This document shows, piece after piece, positions 1 through 8,793 of a stretch of DNA of 64,000 nt. The position numbers and the translations under genes are program-made. Within the stretch, counting starts at the first letter, position 1. Each line of letters starts with the position of its first letter. Source of the DNA: Paenibacillus eucommiae (lineage in GTDB: Bacteria; Bacillota; Bacilli; Paenibacillales; NBRC-103111); NCBI RefSeq assembly GCF_017874215.1, contig NZ_JAGGLB010000002.1:434001-498000 (forward strand), given 5' to 3'. The notes below the pieces were generated by a model. That model was not told the origin of the DNA and ran no database searches. It saw only the letters and a program-made list of their open reading frames with translations.

Positions 1-70
1 CTCAGTAAAACACGCCTTGTGATGTCCATGGGTGTGTTTGGGACTTGTGGCGCTTAGGGAGAGAATGACT

Positions 71-378
71 GTGGGCTCCAGCCGCTGTTAAAGTTTTGTT
101 CCATTAAGCTCAAACGCAAATTTCAAACGAACAGCCAGCAATGGTTTTTCTCTTAAGTTTAGAGGAGATTTCCTAGCGAGTGGGGACTGGGAATGTAGAC
201 CGCGTGCAGCTGAGAAGGACCTGATGCTTTAACGATGTTTTTCATGTTTTTCATCGTTAAAAGCATTAGGTCCTCTCCACATTCTTACTTTAACGATGAA
301 AAACATCGCTTAAGTGAAGCACATGCTCCAAAGCTGGTCCCTTTCCACTTCAGGCATCCCAAAAACTTATACTTTCTA
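71..378. repeat. Mosaic intergenic repeat, copy 1 (modules A, B, C, D)
   Basis: Non-coding region built from segments found again elsewhere in the window. Module A (71-102, GGGCTCCAGCCGCTGTTAAA) recurs near 13.1 and 38.4 kb. Module B (about 127-190, with GGAGATTTCCTAGCG) recurs near 3.5, 38.6 and 46.4 kb. Module C (about 222-313) holds two short hairpins of opposite polarity, AACGATGTTTTTCATCGTT and AACGATGAAAAACATCGCT. Module D (353-378, CAGGCATCCC and AACTTATACTTT) recurs at 13360-13386. In this copy the first C hairpin carries an extra TTTTTCATG. I see no convincing gene in positions 1-575. Confidence 0.8.
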
Positions 379-403
379 AACAAGTACAAAAAAACACAAA
401 ATA

Positions 404-446
404 AGGGCTGTCTCGCCAGTAGCAATGCTACTTCTGAGACAGCCCT
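404..446 (-). terminator. Terminator downstream of the flotillin gene
   Basis: Perfect 11-bp stem AGGGCTGTCTC (404-414) / GAGACAGCCCT (436-446), with extra AGTAGCA/TGCTACT pairing inside. On the minus strand it is followed by a T-rich run (TTATTTTGTGTTTTTTT), so it would end the nfeD-flotillin transcript about 130 nt after the stop codon. Confidence 0.8.
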
Positions 447-480
447 ATTTATGCTAATTTATCTTCAGCCATATCATGTT

Positions 481-532
481 TTCTGTTTTATAGCTTCTGT
501 TTTATGGCTTCTGTTTTATGGCTTCTGTTTTA
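481..532. repeat. 14-bp tandem repeat
   Basis: Three full units and one partial unit of TTCTGTTTTATGGC lie directly after the flotillin stop codon (minus strand) and before its terminator. The first unit reads TAGC instead of TGGC. The unit length is not a multiple of three and no gene spans it. Confidence 0.75.
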
Positions 533-575
533 GTTACTTTTTGTTGCTATTTGCTGTCTGCTGACTTCTTGCTCC

Positions 576-2195
576 CTACTCTACAGAGAGATCACCAGGC
601 TTAACTGGCGCTTGCTCTGCAGAAGGAGCTGGTGTTACTACAGCAGGAACTGCCGGAGCTATGCGTTTAGGCTTGGAGGATCCACTAGGCCCGTTATTTC
701 CACTGGCTATGTTAGACCCGTTACCTCCCGACGAACGCTGTGTCAAATTCTTGATCAGCCCTTCGACATCGATGCCTGATACACTTTTGAGCATCTCAGG
801 AGCCGTAGCCATTAGAGAGGTCACATAGTTGCTTATACGTGCCGCCCCTTCTCCATTGCCTGTATCCACTACTGTAAGCTTATCAATTGCACTAATAGGC
901 TCAGCAATTTTACCAGCAAGCTCTGGAAGCATCTTCACAATAATATCGAGGACTGCTGCTTCGCCAAATGATTCGAACGCTTCTGCCAGCTTTTGCTTGG
1001 CTTCCGCTTCGGCAAGACCGCGCAAGCGAATCACTTCAGATTCGGCAGTACCCTTCGCTCTTTCCGCATCAGCCTCGGCTTGACCGTTCAAACGCTTCTG
1101 CTCCGCATTCGCTCTCGCCTCAGCTTCGATCCGGTAACGCAAAGCATCTGCTTCGAGGAATTTACGGGCTTTCTCAGCTTCCGCGGATTGCTCGACAGAG
1201 TAACGATCAGCATCTGCTTTCTTCTTCACTTCAGCATCATACTGCTTCTCGCGGCGCAAAATCTCCTTGCCTTCGAGATCAATTTCACGCTCTTTGCGTA
1301 CGAGCTCAACCTTCATCTGCTCTTCCACAACGCTCTGCTTGGAGCGTGCTTCCTGAATATGATAAGCCTGATCCGCTTCGGCCTTGGCTGTGTCCTGTTC
1401 TCTTTTGAATGAGGCAACCTTCAATTCCTTGGACTTCTCTGCCTCGGCGATGTTCGTATCTCGAAGCAGCTCTGCCTTCTGCCCCTCTTCTGCAGCCTTC
1501 GCCTTCTGGACTCTCGCATCCCGTACCGCATCAGCCTCAGCTATTTCCGCATCCCGCTTAACTGCCGCAATACGAGGCTTTCCTAACGCCTCCAGATAGC
1601 CCTGCTTATCGCGCAGATCCTTGATCGTGAAGGAAACAATCTGCAGCCCCATTTTTTTCAAATCCCGCGCTGCCACGCCTTGAACTTCCTGAGCAAATTT
1701 ATCACGATTTTTGTAAACTTCCTCCACCGTCATCGTTCCAAGAATGGCACGCAAATGGCCTTCCAGAACTTCCTGGGCTTCCATTTTCAATGATTCTGTA
1801 GGCTTGCCCATATACTGCTCTGCCGCTGTGGATACATCTTCGATGGAACCGCCAATTTTGATAATCGCAACTCCATCAGCCATAACCGGAACCCCTTGCT
1901 CCGTATAAACCTCAGGCGTTGATACATCTAGCTTATGGGAAAGCAACGACAAGAATTCAGCCTTCTGAAAAATAGGAAGAATAAATGCCCCGCCACCGCG
2001 AACAATTTTCACCTTGCGTCCCATATCGTCATCAGCTATATGCTGATTGCCCAAAAAAGAGCCAGTCACAATCATCGCTTCATCCGGACCTACCGTCTTA
2101 TATCTGGCCCAGAATGCAAGTCCCAAAATAATAATAACGGCCACTACAATAGCGGGTATTACCAATGCGTCGGATTCTAATAATTTATTAATCAT
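576..2195 (-). CDS. floT: Flotillin-family membrane scaffold protein (FloT/YuaG-like)
   Basis: 539 residues. A short N-terminal segment is followed by one hydrophobic helix (about 13-31), an SPFH/band-7 domain (about 32-210) and a long charged coiled coil rich in Glu-Ala repeats such as EAEARANAEQKR and GLAEAEAKQK, typical of flotillins. The C-terminal tail is Ser/Gly/Pro-rich. Flotillins form large oligomers on the inner face of ordered membrane domains; in Bacillus they affect fluidity and recruit signalling and secretion proteins. The start overlaps the stop of the upstream NfeD gene by ATGA, as in the Bacillus yuaF-floT operon, so the pair is translationally coupled. Many minor reading frames on the opposite strand are shadows of the repetitive coding. 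Confidence 0.93.
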   Translation of the reverse strand: MINKLLESDALVIPAIVVAVIIILGLAFWARYKTVGPDEAMIVTGSFLGNQHIADDDMGRKVKIVRGGGAFILPIFQKAEFLSLLSHKLDVSTPEVYTEQGVPVMADGVAIIKIGGSIEDVSTAAEQYMGKPTESLKMEAQEVLEGHLRAILGTMTVEEVYKNRDKFAQEVQGVAARDLKKMGLQIVSFTIKDLRDKQGYLEALGKPRIAAVKRDAEIAEADAVRDARVQKAKAAEEGQKAELLRDTNIAEAEKSKELKVASFKREQDTAKAEADQAYHIQEARSKQSVVEEQMKVELVRKEREIDLEGKEILRREKQYDAEVKKKADADRYSVEQSAEAEKARKFLEADALRYRIEAEARANAEQKRLNGQAEADAERAKGTAESEVIRLRGLAEAEAKQKLAEAFESFGEAAVLDIIVKMLPELAGKIAEPISAIDKLTVVDTGNGEGAARISNYVTSLMATAPEMLKSVSGIDVEGLIKNLTQRSSGGNGSNIASGNNGPSGSSKPKRIAPAVPAVVTPAPSAEQAPVKPGDLSVE

Positions 2196-2749
2196 GTAGA
2201 TGTGTTCCCCTTTCCGTCAACAAAAGTATGAGTACGTTCTTCCAGCAGCGTTACAAAAAGCACCTGCTCTTTTACTTCAACTACGACAACTCTTTCCCCG
2301 TCTGCAATCGCTGTTCCTTCAAAGCCTGCCGCAATCTGATTTGTAATTCCAGAACCGACTTTGATCATCACCTCACCGTATCCTCGATCCGGAATGGGAA
2401 CAACCACTTCGCCGATCCGTCCAACCAGCTCTTTCATCGAAAAACCAGTTGAATTTTCACTTCGCTGTACCGGTTTAACATAAAGAAACCATAACAACGC
2501 TGAAAGAAATACAGCTAGAATTCCAGCAACAACCAGGGATAGAAAACCTCCGAGAGGCGAATACTTAAGGAGCAGGATACCAGTCCCGCCAAATGCTGTA
2601 ACCCCGCCCACCCAAACTACAGGCTGTAAAAAAGCAATAGGATGACCTGCAAGCGTATCTGCCCAGCCACTCAATACTTCCCCAAATAAGAGTGTGACGA
2701 TCGTAAATAATATACCGGTAATGAAACAGCCCCAAAAGAAAGTTTCCAT
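2192..2749 (-). CDS. NfeD-like membrane protein (YuaF-type)
   Basis: 185 residues with hydrophobic helices near residues 5-25, 45-62 and 66-92, then a soluble C-terminal region with the NfeD OB-fold pattern (GRIGEVVVPIPDRGYGEVM ... GTAIADGERVVVVEV). It lacks the N-terminal ClpP-like protease of long NfeD proteins and so is the short YuaF type. GGGAGG precedes the ATG. It is first in the two-gene operon with the flotillin. YuaF-type proteins sit in the membrane with flotillin and are linked to membrane fluidity and stress responses. Confidence 0.88.
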   Translation of the reverse strand: METFFWGCFITGILFTIVTLLFGEVLSGWADTLAGHPIAFLQPVVWVGGVTAFGGTGILLLKYSPLGGFLSLVVAGILAVFLSALLWFLYVKPVQRSENSTGFSMKELVGRIGEVVVPIPDRGYGEVMIKVGSGITNQIAAGFEGTAIADGERVVVVEVKEQVLFVTLLEERTHTFVDGKGNTST

Positions 2750-3023
2750 TTCATTCCTCCCTTGTTCATATGCTGTTGAAGCCTTATGTATGTTCTATAC
2801 GTCTGACCCCTTCAATAGTTTCAAAGCAGAAGAAAGTAAAATATCAGCTGCAAATAAGCATAAAATATTGCAAACCAGGATAGATCCCCTTGCCACACCT
2901 AACATAATATGTTATATTAAAAGCGTGACACATCAACCTTTTCCCTCTTATTCGCACCAGAATTTCTGGATAGAACGTTCACTGATCGGCAAGTCCCATT
3001 AGATCAAAGAGGAGTGAAGAAGT

Positions 3024-3200
3024 ATGAATTCATCGTTGCACATTCCGCAAGGAGACGAAGTTATTTTCGTAGAAATGACAGTTAAGGAAGCACTAGCTTT
3101 GGCAGGGGCCAAGTTCCCGCAAAACCACCAGCTTGAAACCACCGCCATCAAGAAAGTAAAGCAGTCCATTGAGAACAAGCTTTTAACCACAAATCATTAA
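3024..3200 (+). CDS. Small acidic/basic protein of unknown function (58 aa)
   Basis: A 58-codon gene beginning MNSSLHIPQGDEVIF, preceded by GAGGAGTG nine bases before ATG. It is followed about 95 bases later by a good terminator, so it looks like a single-gene transcript divergent from nfeD. The protein has no membrane helix, signal peptide or cysteines; the middle (VEMTVKEALALAGAKFPQN) is predicted helical. I do not recognise a family. Codon use resembles its neighbours, and the strong initiation site plus terminator make it more than a chance frame. Confidence 0.72.
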   Translation: MNSSLHIPQGDEVIFVEMTVKEALALAGAKFPQNHQLETTAIKKVKQSIENKLLTTNH

Positions 3201-3291
3201 TCACTTAACACTAACAAGTATCTATACACAAATCATTTATAAAATATACAATACATGAGTATTACAATATCTAAGTTTTAGTTGAATGACT

Positions 3292-3338
3292 GGCCTTGCA
3301 AACGATTGTGAAATCGTTCGTGAGGCTTTATTTTATTT
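3292..3338 (+). terminator. Terminator of the 58-codon gene
   Basis: Inner stem AACGATT (3301-3307) / AATCGTT (3312-3318), extended by GGCCTT / GAGGC, and followed by TTTATTTTATTT on the plus strand. Confidence 0.75.
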
Positions 3339-3527
3339 ACATACTTAAAAATAAATCTCCATTCAAAAATCTACTTTCGAAACAGTGCTTGAACTAGCGA
3401 AAAAAGGTGTGTTTAGCGAACAGTTTTATATCTGCGAAAGCTCCGTGCTCCATCCCATCGCCATATCCACCCTACTTATCAAGGAACCAAGGAAAACTAC
3501 TCCCATAAAACGTACAGTCAAAAAAGA

Positions 3528-3790
3528 TTTTCACTTAGTTGGAGGTGATTTCCTAGTAAGTGCGCGCTGGGGATACTGAGAGTGGGATGAACTGCTGCTA
3601 TAACGATGTTTTTCATCGCTAAAAGCACCCGGCCGTCTCCACAACCTTACTTTAACAATGAAAAACATCGTTAAAATCCCTTTTGCCTTCCCAAAGGGGG
3701 CATACGGCCTCTTTTAGTGATGAAAATCATCGTTAACGTGACTTATTAACTGGAAACACTTGCTTTAACGATCAAAAACATCGTTAAGTT
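3528..3790. repeat. Mosaic intergenic repeat, copy 2 (modules B and C, plus an extra C hairpin)
   Basis: Contains GGAGGTGATTTCCTAGTAAG (module B), then the paired hairpins AACGATGTTTTTCATCGCT and AACAATGAAAAACATCGTT around the conserved CTCCACAACCTTACTTTAA spacer (module C). Further on are CGTTAACG and AACGATCAAAAACATCGTT (about 3764-3785). The wider gap 3201-4087 holds no gene I can support. Confidence 0.75.
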
Positions 3791-3980
3791 CATAAAGATA
3801 TCATTATAGTTCATTAAATCAAAGCAACAACACCAACAACCAGTAACACCGATAAATTTGGCAAATATGGGACTGCTCCCAAGGCCTCTTCCCTAAAAAA
3901 CTCAAACTTTTTCAGTTCAAATGGAGAGGGTAACCCTCTGTTATACTTTCGTACGTCGACGCACCTTAACTCTCTATATT

Positions 3981-4030
3981 AAAAAAAAGTATCTGAGGAA
4001 GCTGTGCAAAACAGCCTCTTCAAATACTTT
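3981..4030 (-). terminator. Terminator of the lut operon
   Basis: Long hairpin: on the minus strand AAAGTATTTGAAGAGGCTGT pairs with ACAGCTTCCTCAGATACTTT around a short loop, followed by eight T. It lies about 60 nt after the lutC stop codon. Confidence 0.88.
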
Positions 4031-4087
4031 AATTGTTCATCATTTAATCCATTTAACTTTCCATTCTGCTAAGTCACAGAAAAATAT

Positions 4088-5074
4088 TTATTCTATGATC
4101 ACTGCATAAACCTTGCCGGGACCATGGATACCTATGGTCAGATCGTTCTCGATATCGGCACTGCGGCTCGGGCCGGTTATCATGTTTAACGAGGAAGGCA
4201 GCAGCTCCGGATTCGGATAGGTCTCCCTTACCCGCTGCAGCATTTCACCCATGCGGGTAACGAGTTGGTCGGCGCGAAAAACGGCGAACAGGATATCAGG
4301 CAGGAGGCTGACCGACCTGCCTTTGCCGCCACGCGCCAGGAGCGTCAGCGTGCTGGTATTCGCGATGGCGTAATCCGGCCACACGATGCCCATCTGGCAG
4401 CGTTCGGCCGCCCGCAAGAGGGCGCTGCGCGCCGCCCACTTGCTCGCTTGCGCCGCCTGCGGCTGCTCCGCAGCTGCGCTCGCGCTGGCCGCGGAAGCGG
4501 CCGACGCAGGCGTCGGCGGCGCTTCCGCGGCTGGCTTGCCGTCAGCATCGGCAAGCTCGCGCCACGGCACAAAGGCTACGCCTGCTTGTGCCAAGGCCAC
4601 ATCGAGCCCGAGCGCAGCGAGCTGCTCGTGGTCCCACATCGTAGCGGCGCTCACGCCGAGCTCGCCGCATACTTCCCGGAGGTACGCCGAAATGGCTGGC
4701 CCGGCTTCCTCCGCTTTTACGACCAGAACCTTGCCGCTTAACGCGGTCCAGTTCTGGATGAATAGCTCAACATTCTCCTCCTGCGTCAGGGAGATGGAGC
4801 TGTAATGCTCCGGCACGCCGATAACATCGCGTTTTGGTGCTGCTGCCAGCGGCTGCTTACGGCCGAGCCGGCTGGCAATATTTTGCATGAAAGCCTCCCG
4901 TCCCGTTTCCGTTCCCCTCGATGTAATGCTGCCCGGAATACCCCCGTTATTTGCATTTCCTGCACTCCCTGTGTTACCTGCATTACTCGCATTTCCTGCG
5001 TTTCCTGCATTCCCCGCTTTACTTGGCGTACCTGCAGTTGCTCCGCCTTTATTCGAGCTGCTAGTCTTACTCAT
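4088..5074 (-). CDS. lutC: LutC-like LUD-domain protein of L-lactate oxidation
   Basis: 328 residues from the ATG at 5074, chosen because AGAGGTGG lies just upstream and the start overlaps the lutB stop by a few bases; an upstream extension would lie inside lutB. LutC works with LutA and LutB in the iron-sulfur complex that oxidises L-lactate to pyruvate. The C-terminal half has the LUD pattern (GIVWPDYAIANTSTLTLLA, then the GPSRSADIENDLTIGIHGPG signature). Two unusual parts: an N-terminal Gly/Asn/Ala-rich tract (about residues 19-46) of NAG-type triplets, and an Ala/Pro-rich insertion (about 171-211) coded by markedly GC-rich DNA. The insertion is not part of the usual roughly 240-residue LutC and is probably a disordered linker. 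Confidence 0.9.
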   Translation of the reverse strand: MSKTSSSNKGGATAGTPSKAGNAGNAGNASNAGNTGSAGNANNGGIPGSITSRGTETGREAFMQNIASRLGRKQPLAAAPKRDVIGVPEHYSSISLTQEENVELFIQNWTALSGKVLVVKAEEAGPAISAYLREVCGELGVSAATMWDHEQLAALGLDVALAQAGVAFVPWRELADADGKPAAEAPPTPASAASAASASAAAEQPQAAQASKWAARSALLRAAERCQMGIVWPDYAIANTSTLTLLARGGKGRSVSLLPDILFAVFRADQLVTRMGEMLQRVRETYPNPELLPSSLNMITGPSRSADIENDLTIGIHGPGKVYAVIIE

Positions 5075-6623
5075 TTCCGCCACCTCTTTTCCCTGAATCC
5101 TGAGGGGGTGCTGATGCCTTTGCTTTTTGTGCCTGCTCCACATTAGGAGTGACCTGGCGCTTAGGCTGCTGCTTCATCTCTTGCTGTAGAGCCTGCCATT
5201 TGTCGCGGAACGATTGCTTGGGCTTCATTGGGAGGAAGCGCGATTGTGTCCAGCCTGACAGCGGGCCGATTCCTTTTTTGATTTGTCCCTTATGAACCAA
5301 TGGTTTTTGCATGTAATACGCCGACTTGATCGCCATCTTATACAGCGTAACATTACCGAAGGCCGTTTGGAACGTCCGGAAAGCCACTCGTTCTGCGAGC
5401 GATGTCATTTTCAGCTTGACCTTGCGATGACGAAGGTGGACGAGCATATCATGCAGCGGAATTTTTACCGGGCATGCTTCATAGCACGCTCCACATAAGC
5501 TGGATGCATAAGATAGCTGTCCGGCTTCCTTCATATCCTGCTGGATTAACGGAGTTAATACGGCTCCAATCGGGCCGCTGTACACACTTCCATAGGCATG
5601 ACCGCCAATATGGCGGTATACCGGACATACATTTAAGCATGCTGCGCAGCGTATACAATTCAGAACTTCTTGAAACATCGGATCGCCAAGCTGTGAGGAA
5701 CGCCCGTTATCAAGAATAATGACATGAAGCTCCTCAGGACCGTCAAGATCCTCCGGTCTGCGAGGTCCGGTTATTAGCGAAGTATATGTGGTCAGCTTTT
5801 GTCCAGTCGCACTGCGCGCCAGCATATTAAGCATGACCTCCAGATCATCGTAAGTAGGCACAAGACGTTCCATACCCATGATCACAACATGCGTTTTTGG
5901 TAAAGTAGATACCATCCGCCCATTGCCCTCATTAGAAACAAGCGTGATCGACCCAGATTCTGCGACTCCGAAGTTACACCCAGTAAGACCGATATCGGCT
6001 TCCAGGAAATAATTACGAAGCTTTTGCTTGGCATAAGCAGCTAAAACTTTCGTCTCTGGCATAAATTGGGTTCCGGAATCCTCCGTGAAAAGATCAGCAA
6101 TTTGCTGCTTGTTTTTATGAATAGCCGGAATAATCAGATGCGAGGGGGTTTCCTTCGCCAACTGCAAAATATATTCGCCTAGATCCGTTTCAATCGCTTC
6201 GATCCCATTTTCCTCTAAATGGTGGTTAAGATGCATTTCCTCTGACACCATTGACTTGCCTTTTGCTACTAGCTTGGCTTTCTTAGCTTCCGCAATCTCC
6301 ATAAACTGTTTGACCGCCTGGTCGGCAGTCCGGCAGAAGTAGACATGCCCACCCGTTTTGACGACGTTATCGGTGAACTGGGATAAATAATAATCCAAAT
6401 AACTGATCGTATGGGTGCGAATCTGGCTCGCTCTCTCTCTCCATACTTCCCAGCTTCCAATATCGGCCATTGCATTTAAGCGGCCATTTTTCAGCTTATC
6501 AGTCGTGAAGGCAACTGCTTTGCGCAGAAACTCATCGCCAAGCGCAAGCTCGGTCCGCCTCTTTAACCCTGTACCAATCAGCTCCAGCTCAGCAACACTA
6601 CCTTTACTTGCTTGCCCGCTCAT
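5067..6623 (-). CDS. lutB: LutB-like iron-sulfur protein of L-lactate oxidation
   Basis: 518 residues. Start taken as ATG at 6623 (MSGQASKG) with GGGG nine bases upstream; a TTG two codons earlier is too close to it. An N-terminal LUD domain (including GCNFGVAESGSITLVSNEGN) is followed by two ferredoxin-type clusters, CIRCAACLNVCP (about residue 327) and CGACYEACP (about 378), which should bind 4Fe-4S clusters. It overlaps the lutA stop by about 20 bases and the lutC start by 8, indicating strong coupling. The role is electron transfer in LutABC, taking electrons from L-lactate toward the respiratory chain. Confidence 0.95.
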   Translation of the reverse strand: MSGQASKGSVAELELIGTGLKRRTELALGDEFLRKAVAFTTDKLKNGRLNAMADIGSWEVWRERASQIRTHTISYLDYYLSQFTDNVVKTGGHVYFCRTADQAVKQFMEIAEAKKAKLVAKGKSMVSEEMHLNHHLEENGIEAIETDLGEYILQLAKETPSHLIIPAIHKNKQQIADLFTEDSGTQFMPETKVLAAYAKQKLRNYFLEADIGLTGCNFGVAESGSITLVSNEGNGRMVSTLPKTHVVIMGMERLVPTYDDLEVMLNMLARSATGQKLTTYTSLITGPRRPEDLDGPEELHVIILDNGRSSQLGDPMFQEVLNCIRCAACLNVCPVYRHIGGHAYGSVYSGPIGAVLTPLIQQDMKEAGQLSYASSLCGACYEACPVKIPLHDMLVHLRHRKVKLKMTSLAERVAFRTFQTAFGNVTLYKMAIKSAYYMQKPLVHKGQIKKGIGPLSGWTQSRFLPMKPKQSFRDKWQALQQEMKQQPKRQVTPNVEQAQKAKASAPPQDSGKRGGGNE

Positions 6624-7350
6624 TTGCAATCACCCCTTTCTCCAGCAGCTCTGCCAGATGCATCACCCGAATAGGCTTGCCTTCCTTGTTCAGCCTGCCA
6701 TCTATGTTCATCAGACATCCCATGTCCGTCCCAACCAATACCGTTGCACCTGTTTCTGTGACATTCTTGGCTTTCTCGCAAACCATAGCTTCTGACATAT
6801 CTGCCATCTTCACAGCGAATGTGCCCCCAAAGCCGCAGCAGTCCTCTTTATGCGCTAGATTTACAAATTCCAGACCTCTAACATTGCTCAGCAGCTCAAG
6901 TGGTTCTTCCTTAACTCCCAGCAGTCTCATTGCATGGCAGGAGGGATGATAAGTAACCTTCTCCGTGAATACAGCATCCAAATCCTTAACGCCCAACACC
7001 TTCACAACAAACTGCGAAAATTCGTATATTTTCCCGACCAGCGCTTCTGCTTTTGCCTTCCACTCTGGCTCGTCCTCAAATAAATAAGGATAAAAATGAT
7101 GAACCATTCCCGTACAAGATCCTGAAGGTGAAACTACATAATCACTATGCTCAAAAGCGCGAATCATATTCCTGGCCACTTCTCTGGCCTCATCCTGATA
7201 GCCGCTGTTAAATGCAGGCTGGCCGCAGCAGGTTTGCTGCTCAGGAAAATCCACCTCACAACCGTAACGAGTTAGCAAGCGAACTACGCTTTCTCCGACC
7301 TGAGGGTACATCACATCCGCCAAGCATGTAACAAATAAAGAAACCCGCAT
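6604..7350 (-). CDS. lutA: LutA-like CCG-domain protein of L-lactate oxidation
   Basis: 248 residues with two cysteine-rich CCG modules typical of LutA/GlpC/HdrB proteins: TCCGQPAFNSGY near residue 41 and EDCCGFGGTFAVK near residue 169. These bind iron-sulfur centres and probably form the catalytic part with LutB. The full family length is present. It is first in the lutABC operon, with about 140 bases between it and the regulator gene, a gap that contains a candidate operator. Confidence 0.95.
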   Translation of the reverse strand: MRVSLFVTCLADVMYPQVGESVVRLLTRYGCEVDFPEQQTCCGQPAFNSGYQDEAREVARNMIRAFEHSDYVVSPSGSCTGMVHHFYPYLFEDEPEWKAKAEALVGKIYEFSQFVVKVLGVKDLDAVFTEKVTYHPSCHAMRLLGVKEEPLELLSNVRGLEFVNLAHKEDCCGFGGTFAVKMADMSEAMVCEKAKNVTETGATVLVGTDMGCLMNIDGRLNKEGKPIRVMHLAELLEKGVIANERASK

Positions 7351-7391
7351 GAAAACACCCCTTTCTTTAGCCCTTTTGTATACCTATCAGG

Positions 7392-7402
7392 TTATCAGAT
7401 AA
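7392..7402. promoter_or_regulatory. Candidate LutR operator upstream of lutA
   Basis: Perfect palindrome TTATC-A-GATAA, 42 bases before lutA. From memory, the Bacillus LutR operator is described as TCATC-N-GATGA; this site has the same length and spacing with one symmetric change per half. A second partial copy, CTATCAGG, lies just upstream. Confidence 0.45.
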
Positions 7403-7490
7403 GTTGGATTTTGAAAAGCGGATTTTTCAAAATTTTGAATGCTCCGCTTCTCCTTATGTATGCTCGTATGACCGGGCTTCCAGTCGCCTT

Positions 7491-8201
7491 TTATTTTAAA
7501 TAACGCAGCAGTACGCGCTCTACGTGAAACAAATGCTGCTTCATCTTTTCTTGCGCCACATTAGAATTACCTGCTTGAACCGCTTCAAAAATTTCCTGAT
7601 GTTCTTTCCACAGCTGTAAAGATACCGATTTGTTCGAATACATTTGCAGTCTGCGGGTTTCCCGGATGGCAAGCTCCATTTGAGCAGATATCGTTTCCAG
7701 CAGTCTGGCCATAATCGAATTATGCGTCGCACGTGCCAAGGTCAAATGAAAGAGCATATCTTCCTTTTCCCCCTGCTCCTCATCCCCAAGACTGTTCTTC
7801 ATACGTACCAGAATATCTTCAAATGCCAGAAGGTCCTCTTCTGTCCGCTTCTCAGCGGCAAGGCCGGCGTTGGATACCTCCAGTGATTTGCGCGCCTCCA
7901 AAAGCTCCAAAATGGTTGTCCGGCTCATTAACAGCGCATCCAGCGAGGGCATTTCCAGATCAGAGGGGTTAATCTTCCGGACGTAAATACCTTCACCCTG
8001 ATGAATCTCCACAAGTCCCATCGCCTTGAGTGCGCTCAAAGCCTCACGTACCGTAGACCTGCCAACCTGAAAGGACTCCGACAGCTCCCGCGTGGAGGGA
8101 AGCTTATCTCCGGGAAGCAGCTTTCCGCTGATGATTTGCTGCCTGATTTGGGCAGCGATCTGCTCATAAATTTTACTTGAGGCAACCTTAATGATTTCCA
8201 T
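7491..8201 (-). CDS. lutR: GntR/FadR-family regulator, probable LutR
   Basis: 236 residues from ATG at 8201 (AGGAAG nine bases upstream); an in-frame ATG at 8219 is possible but poorly served. N-terminal GntR winged helix (KIYEQIAAQIRQQIISG, then LPSTRELSESFQVGRSTVRE, residues about 8-75) and an all-helical FadR-type FCD effector domain (about 95-225) with the MLFHLTLARATHNSIM signature whose His residues bind metal/ligand. It lies directly upstream of lutABC in the same orientation with its own gap. LutR of Bacillus represses lutABC until L-lactate is present. The assignment to LutR rests on position and the candidate operator. Confidence 0.85.
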   Translation of the reverse strand: MEIIKVASSKIYEQIAAQIRQQIISGKLLPGDKLPSTRELSESFQVGRSTVREALSALKAMGLVEIHQGEGIYVRKINPSDLEMPSLDALLMSRTTILELLEARKSLEVSNAGLAAEKRTEEDLLAFEDILVRMKNSLGDEEQGEKEDMLFHLTLARATHNSIMARLLETISAQMELAIRETRRLQMYSNKSVSLQLWKEHQEIFEAVQAGNSNVAQEKMKQHLFHVERVLLRYLK

Positions 8202-8355
8202 GCTATCACTCTTCCTCATTCTTTATCCATTTATAGTACCATGTTTTATCGCATAATCCGAATTTCCATCCGTCTTATTTACATTTTCATCCTTTTTTAC
8301 TATATAACCTGGAAGCAAAAAATACCGTTGACAGCTCAACGGCATCATATTGGGT

Positions 8356-8565
8356 TTAAGTCACCCGTTTTCTTGTCAATATGCAGGGTACTCCTTTTCC
8401 TAGAGCACCTGGTTCCGACATCTTGGCCAAGTAACGCAAACCACGCTCGCACTGCTGCTGGCATACGGCGCAAGTCGAGGATTCGACCAATCGCATTGTA
8501 TACTGGAGTCTGGATGAACCTTGCAGCTTCTTTTTGATTTTACTTCCTTTGCCCTTACCCGCCAT
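8356..8565 (-). CDS. Small cysteine-containing protein of unknown function (69 aa)
   Basis: Strong AGGAGG eight bases before ATG. Sequence begins MAGKGKGSKIKKK, a very basic N-terminus, and then carries CAVCQQQC near the middle and a fourth Cys (GVPCILTRK) near the end. The CxxC plus two further Cys could form a small zinc site, but I do not recognise the family. It stands alone on the minus strand between lutR and the divergent pirin gene. A longer overlapping frame to 8732 has a worse start. Confidence 0.7.
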   Translation of the reverse strand: MAGKGKGSKIKKKLQGSSRLQYTMRLVESSTCAVCQQQCERGLRYLAKMSEPGALGKGVPCILTRKRVT

Positions 8566-8793
8566 CTCTCACTCCTCCTGAGCGTTTTCCAGAGGAAAAC
8601 TTCTTCGTAAGCAGCTGCTGCATCCAGCTTCAGCCTATCCGGCTTCCTCTGTATACGCTGCATGCTTCGTATGGAACAGTATATGAGTGAGACATTTATC
8701 GGTTCTTTGCCAGACTGTCTTTTCGTGTCCATTTTTTCAGACCTGTGCTACAATTATTGAAGTAACTTACTATGATGAAGGAGGCCATTCAAC

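Noticed and set aside
235..564. 109-codon open frame on the plus strand
   Set aside because: It runs through the module C hairpins, the flotillin terminator and the 14-bp repeats, lacks a ribosome binding site and has no sensible protein pattern.
4265..4805. Several open frames on both strands in lutC
   Set aside because: They arise from the GC-rich alanine-coding DNA and have no start site; the lutC frame is continuous and carries the LUD domain.
8400..8732. 110-codon frame on the minus strand
   Set aside because: Overlaps the 69-residue gene with the better RBS and shows no family pattern.
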